Origin: Candidatus Enterococcus moelleringii
GTDB taxonomy: Bacteria; Bacillota; Bacilli; Lactobacillales; Enterococcaceae
Assembly: GCF_017377575.1 (NCBI RefSeq)
Contig: NZ_JAFREM010000012.1
Coordinates: 124,001-188,000, forward strand
DNA length: 64,000 bases
Reading direction: 5' to 3'
Numbering within the stretch: position 1 is the first letter of the stretch; each line of letters opens with the position of its first letter. The translations under genes and the position numbers were made by a program. Positions 60,477 to 64,000 of this stretch are shown in pieces. The notes under the pieces are model-generated. The model was not told the origin of the DNA. It worked only from the letters and a program-made list of their open reading frames with translations, and did no database searches.

Positions 60477-61991
60477 TTATTGTGCCAATTCGTTCTTCAA
60501 GGAAAGTTCGTTGATTAAATTCTGGATGCTGACTAACGATTTCGTCGTCACATATGGCCCCATCACAATCACTGGAAAATCATCCGGCAAGCCTTCCACT
60601 GAACCGGTGGTAATCAAGGCATCAAAGTTCAGCATCTCTTTATACATCCCCTGCTTGCGTTCCACCACCTGCTCGAAACAGTAAATCTCAAAATTGCCCA
60701 GCGCCATCCGGCGAATATGCGTCGCCAAAAAGTCCTCTTCTGTCGGCGTCAAATCAGACAAAAGCAAGATGCGGACCTTTTTGTTTTGTTCTATCAGCAT
60801 CGGCAAACTGTCCCTTTCAGCGGTTAACAGCAAATAGACATAGTTCATCACAAAATCTTCTTCGCGATACATGGCATATTTGGTTACAAATTCCTGCACG
60901 ATCTCTTTTACCCGTTCGATAGGCTTTTGGTACATAACCGAAGCTAAGGATAAGAAGGTATTCCGGCTGCGGCGCAAAATCGAGACAAACGCCCCATTGC
61001 GGTCATACAGGTAGCAGTCATTCAGCAGCACAGTGGTGGTATCAATCAGCCCCCGCTGATCCATCTTACCGCCGGTCAACTTATTAAACTCCTTTGTCAA
61101 TTCAAAGTGCTGACGAAACAGTATTTGGTAGCGGGAATTATCTGCCAAAGCCATTTCCCGATGCTTGATACTGAAAACTACCGCATCAGAATAGATCAAC
61201 CATAGACAATCCCGGACGGTTTCGTCAGTCAGCGGAACATTAAACAGCTCCTTTGTCGTTTTGTCTAAATCATTGTAGGTTTGCGGATCTGGTAAAATAA
61301 ACCCGTCTTTTCGCAGTTCATTGGCTGGATACTCATGACCATTTTTAATCCGCCATAGGCTGACATAGACATTGTAAATCAGGCGCTTTTGAAAAATATA
61401 TTTCCGGTACAATCCGTTTTTCTCAATAAATTCAATCACAAACTCTTCAATTGCGTTGAATTGCTCGTCCTTCAGCATGGGTAAAAGATTTTCAAAGGCA
61501 TTTTGTTTCTCGATAAAATAATAGTAATAAAAATGGCGAATAACACTTTCCTTGCCTTCGATACGCAATGGCCGGTAACGCAGATGCATGCCTGCCTTTT
61601 CTAATGCAAGCTTGACCTTTTTCAAACAGCGCTGGGTGTTGGAAACGCTTAAGTACAACCGATCAGCTAAGTTCGTAATGTTGTCGCATTCCTCATACAG
61701 CAGCTGCTCAATAATCTGAAACTCTGGCGAATTGATTAGAATATCTGCATACATGTTCCCAATACTAACCCGATCCTGAACCAGCAAACGATAGATGCCT
61801 TTATATTTTTCAATCTGAAAATTGTCGATTTGCTCGTTAATTAATCGTATATCATCCAACAAAATGGGCAGAGAACACTCTAGTTCGCTTAACAGCTGGT
61901 CACTTGGAAAGCCGTCCCGATTGTAATACAATTCCTCAATTAATCGCATCCTACGTGTGGTGCTATTTCCCAGAACTTCACGAAAGTTCAT
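60477..61991 (-). CDS. Mga-family (AtxA-like) transcriptional regulator
   Basis: 504 residues. Two N-terminal HTH regions (about 20-60 and 110-150, the latter with NLADRLYLSVSNTQRCLKKV), PRD-like helical domains to about 400, and an EIIB-like fold at the end without the phospho-cysteine. Mga proteins control surface and virulence genes in streptococci and enterococci. ATG 61991 has AAGGAGGAG upstream. No obvious target is next to it; the adhesin at 22.7 kb is a possible but untested one. Confidence 0.85.
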   Translation of the reverse strand: MNFREVLGNSTTRRMRLIEELYYNRDGFPSDQLLSELECSLPILLDDIRLINEQIDNFQIEKYKGIYRLLVQDRVSIGNMYADILINSPEFQIIEQLLYEECDNITNLADRLYLSVSNTQRCLKKVKLALEKAGMHLRYRPLRIEGKESVIRHFYYYYFIEKQNAFENLLPMLKDEQFNAIEEFVIEFIEKNGLYRKYIFQKRLIYNVYVSLWRIKNGHEYPANELRKDGFILPDPQTYNDLDKTTKELFNVPLTDETVRDCLWLIYSDAVVFSIKHREMALADNSRYQILFRQHFELTKEFNKLTGGKMDQRGLIDTTTVLLNDCYLYDRNGAFVSILRRSRNTFLSLASVMYQKPIERVKEIVQEFVTKYAMYREEDFVMNYVYLLLTAERDSLPMLIEQNKKVRILLLSDLTPTEEDFLATHIRRMALGNFEIYCFEQVVERKQGMYKEMLNFDALITTGSVEGLPDDFPVIVMGPYVTTKSLVSIQNLINELSLKNELAQ

Positions 61992-62239
61992 CCGATCTCC
62001 TCCTTTTTCCCTCAACATTAGTTATTGGATATGAACATTTATTTCACCTAGTTGATAATTTAATTATACCAAAAGAATAGTAAATAAAAAAACTGCGAAT
62101 TGAATTTTTTGGCAAATAGAATAATAGTCCTTATTTATCACCAAAGCATAAAACCAGCCTAACGGACTACTCGTCCATTAAGCCGCTTGTTAGTTTGTTT
62201 CAGTAGAACGGGGGTCTTTTCCTCTCTTGCCAAATACAG

Positions 62240-62770
62240 CTAATTGCTTGTATCGGTTTCTTCGCTGACATTGAAAATATGCCATTCAAATTCGGCATTG
62301 TCCTCCTCCAGCGATTCGCCATACAATTTATCTTGCAGGTAGATCTTAGTGGGAATACCCTGGGATTGATCTCCCGAAGACAGCTTCAAATAATCGGCAA
62401 TCAGCGGCAGGGCTAAATCCTGAGCAGTGTGGAGGATGTTCCTACGATCTCCGTTGGAACGAAAAACCGCAAATTGACTAGCCACCGTAACGGCTAACGT
62501 ATCATCTTCTTCCAGCTTAATTGCTTCGATAAATTTGTAGTCATTGGAGGTTTTCTCTTTTTTCCGCTGGGCTAGCAGATCATCCAGCTCGGCATTCAGC
62601 TGTCCTCTTGACTCGAATTCGCTATGGGACTCTGTTCTGCTTTCAGGATTGGTCTCGTTATTTGTCGAATTGCAGCCAGTTATCAGAAATAGACAGGAAA
62701 ATAGAAGAAGGATCGGTACGAAAAGTGAATGGTGGAAGATAGCTTTGAAGTTTTTTCTACTACGAGTCAT
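62240..62770 (-). CDS. Secreted lipoprotein, unknown function
   Basis: 176 residues. A basic start, then LFVPILLLFSCLFLITGC as signal peptide and lipobox, with Cys at about 33. The mature part has a Ser/Asn/Glu-rich linker followed by a folded region of about 100 residues (LAVTVASQFAVF, KIYLQDKLYG). ATG 62770 has AAAAGGGG upstream. No family recognised; outer face of the membrane expected. Confidence 0.75.
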   Translation of the reverse strand: MTRSRKNFKAIFHHSLFVPILLLFSCLFLITGCNSTNNETNPESRTESHSEFESRGQLNAELDDLLAQRKKEKTSNDYKFIEAIKLEEDDTLAVTVASQFAVFRSNGDRRNILHTAQDLALPLIADYLKLSSGDQSQGIPTKIYLQDKLYGESLEEDNAEFEWHIFNVSEETDTSN

Positions 62771-62907
62771 TTTAATCGTCCCCTTTTTCTTAAACATCGG
62801 AAAAGAAACGCTTACATCATAAGTGTAACATGCCGCTAATTTTTACTCGATGCAAAATACTAAGGGTTGATAAAGAAAATGAATTTTCCGGTTCTAAAAG
62901 CCCAAAA

Positions 62908-62942
62908 AAGACAGCTTAATTCAAAAACTAAGCCGTCTTTCT
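62908..62942 (-). terminator. Terminator after the glycerophosphodiesterase gene
   Basis: AAGACAGCTTA and TAAGCCGTCTT pair with one mismatch around a 13-base loop. Confidence 0.75.
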
Positions 62943-62951
62943 TCTATTATA

Positions 62952-64000
62952 TTATGCTTTTTTCTTTGGTCCGGTTTTGGCGGTAATGAAATCGACCCCC
63001 AGCCGTTTGGCAGTTTTCCATTCTTTTTTCGGAATCGTCCAAGCATTGACCCGCAGACCGCGTGCTTGGGCTTGGGCCACCAGCTCAACTTGAGAAATAA
63101 TGCTGTCGTAGCGAATATCCAGACCAGCGTTGCTGCCTAAATTGTACACATCGGTGATCAGCTGTTCGTTTAGTTCATCGCTTAACAGCTGCACATGGAT
63201 ATTCGGCAAGCGCTGCTTGATCTCCTGCAGATGAGGATAGTCAAAGGAGATCACCATCCCGCTTTCGGCAAAGCCGTAATAATCGATCAAATAAGCCAAG
63301 CTATCGTAATCCGCCGCCGTCATTTCTGTGGGCTTCAAATCAATCACCGGTGTTTTGCCAATTGATTGCACGGCAATCAAATAATCCTCTAGTGTGGGAA
63401 CTACCAGTTGGCTCTGGTCGTAGGTTTCAACGTTTGTGCCATGATCAATGCGCAGCCCGTTGATTTCCGCTAACGTCAACTCACTAACCAGGCCTGTGCC
63501 ATTGGTCATGCGATCGACAGTGTCATCATGCATCATCACCCACTGACGGTCCTTGGTCATGCGGGCATCGGACTCGACGCCCCAGGTAGTTGCCTGTTGA
63601 AAGGCTGGAATCGAATTTTCCGGCGCCACTCGACTGTTGCCGCGATGGCTGACATACTGCACGTTTTCGCTTTTTTCACTAACATCCAGGTTATCGGCAG
63701 GAATGTAGCCTTCTTTAGTTTTGAAAATCTTTTGTTCGTCATTGTAGACAACACCTTCAACCTCGACCGTGGCATTACGTTCCAGCGGAGTTGCCCCTTC
63801 CGTCAAGGCCCGATTTTGGTAAATAGTAGCCTCCTCCAGAACCCGTACTCGTTTTGGTAAGGTCAATTTGATTTCAGCTTTGTTTTGTTCACTTTGGGCT
63901 GATAAACCGTTTTTGCTGGTTAGAAAGACTTCCGAATGGTAGGTGCCGTTTTTAAAGTCGAAATCCTCGTAGTCCATCCGAATCTTGTAGGTGGTGGGAT
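62952..64000 (-). CDS. Glycerophosphodiester phosphodiesterase with surface repeat (5' end outside window)
   Basis: The last 349 codons of a longer gene; the frame is open to the window edge, reading TTYKIRMDYEDFDFKNGTYH there. That part resembles a GBS_Bsp-like surface repeat. Residues after it form an SH3-like segment (RVLEEATIYQNRAL to EGYIPADNLD). The GDPD domain begins with YVSHRGNSRVAPENSIPAF, the catalytic H-R-G plus PEN, and continues through MHDDTVDRMTNGTG and VIDLKP. It hydrolyses glycerophosphodiesters, perhaps from lipids or teichoic acid, outside the cell. A signal peptide is expected upstream. Confidence 0.85.
   Translation of the reverse strand, partial: PTTYKIRMDYEDFDFKNGTYHSEVFLTSKNGLSAQSEQNKAEIKLTLPKRVRVLEEATIYQNRALTEGATPLERNATVEVEGVVYNDEQKIFKTKEGYIPADNLDVSEKSENVQYVSHRGNSRVAPENSIPAFQQATTWGVESDARMTKDRQWVMMHDDTVDRMTNGTGLVSELTLAEINGLRIDHGTNVETYDQSQLVVPTLEDYLIAVQSIGKTPVIDLKPTEMTAADYDSLAYLIDYYGFAESGMVISFDYPHLQEIKQRLPNIHVQLLSDELNEQLITDVYNLGSNAGLDIRYDSIISQVELVAQAQARGLRVNAWTIPKKEWKTAKRLGVDFITAKTGPKKKA

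Overview
The window is low-GC Firmicutes DNA and most probably comes from an Enterococcus chromosome; a large-genome species of the E. avium type would fit, but the species cannot be fixed from the sequence. The evidence is a streptococcal-type XerS recombinase, two T-box leaders, Mga- and BglG-type regulators, a fructose-family PTS, LPXTG surface anchoring, AGGAGG-type ribosome binding sites, and many small rho-independent terminators.

Layout. (1) 1-9968, + strand: the tail of a LacX-like epimerase coupled to a HAD phosphatase, then a pentose/ketose operon: PRD regulator, PTS IIA, class II aldolase, IIB, IIC, D-lyxose isomerase, mutarotase and two FGGY kinases. (2) 10.2-14.0 kb: a small membrane protein; a methionine region with a T-box-controlled lysR plus trans-sulfuration enzyme on the - strand; metF on the + strand. 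(3) 14.2-32.4 kb: a Xer/terminus-like region. xerS has a 36-bp dif-like palindrome about 550 bp upstream. It is followed by accessory genes (LysR/LysE exporter, alcohol dehydrogenase, TetR, hydrolase, PhzF), a decayed copy of the xerS 3' end, a second dif-like site, a 2,949-residue LPXTG adhesin (BspA-type leucine-rich repeats, InlB-type repeats and about 23 YDG/MBG-type repeats) and a third dif-like site. (4) 32.8-37.9 kb: a probable structured non-coding RNA, a ComK-like gene, two small genes (one with a DUF2922-like domain), and an Rpn-type nuclease with a truncated copy, embedded in a short-repeat family. (5) 37.9-44.8 kb: aconitase with a divergent CcpC-like LysR, a toxin-antitoxin pair with a broken toxin, a small duplicated gene family with a fossil copy, and an acyl-carrier-like small protein. 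(6) 45-53.5 kb, - strand: three FtsX-type ABC transporter modules, one with what looks like the stub of an adaptor protein. (7) 53.9-64 kb, mostly - strand: thrS with a T-box, a DUF3810-like metalloprotease, two arrays of homing-endonuclease-associated repeats, a small membrane protein, an Mga-family regulator, a lipoprotein and a partial glycerophosphodiesterase.

How it fits together. Genes read mainly rightward before the Xer region and mainly leftward after about 38 kb, as expected around a replication terminus. The combination of intact xerS, three dif-like palindromes, a xerS fossil and a diverged 105-bp repeat framing the adhesin suggests that this terminus has gained or rearranged cargo through Xer-type sites. 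That reading is an inference; the repeats themselves are visible in the sequence.
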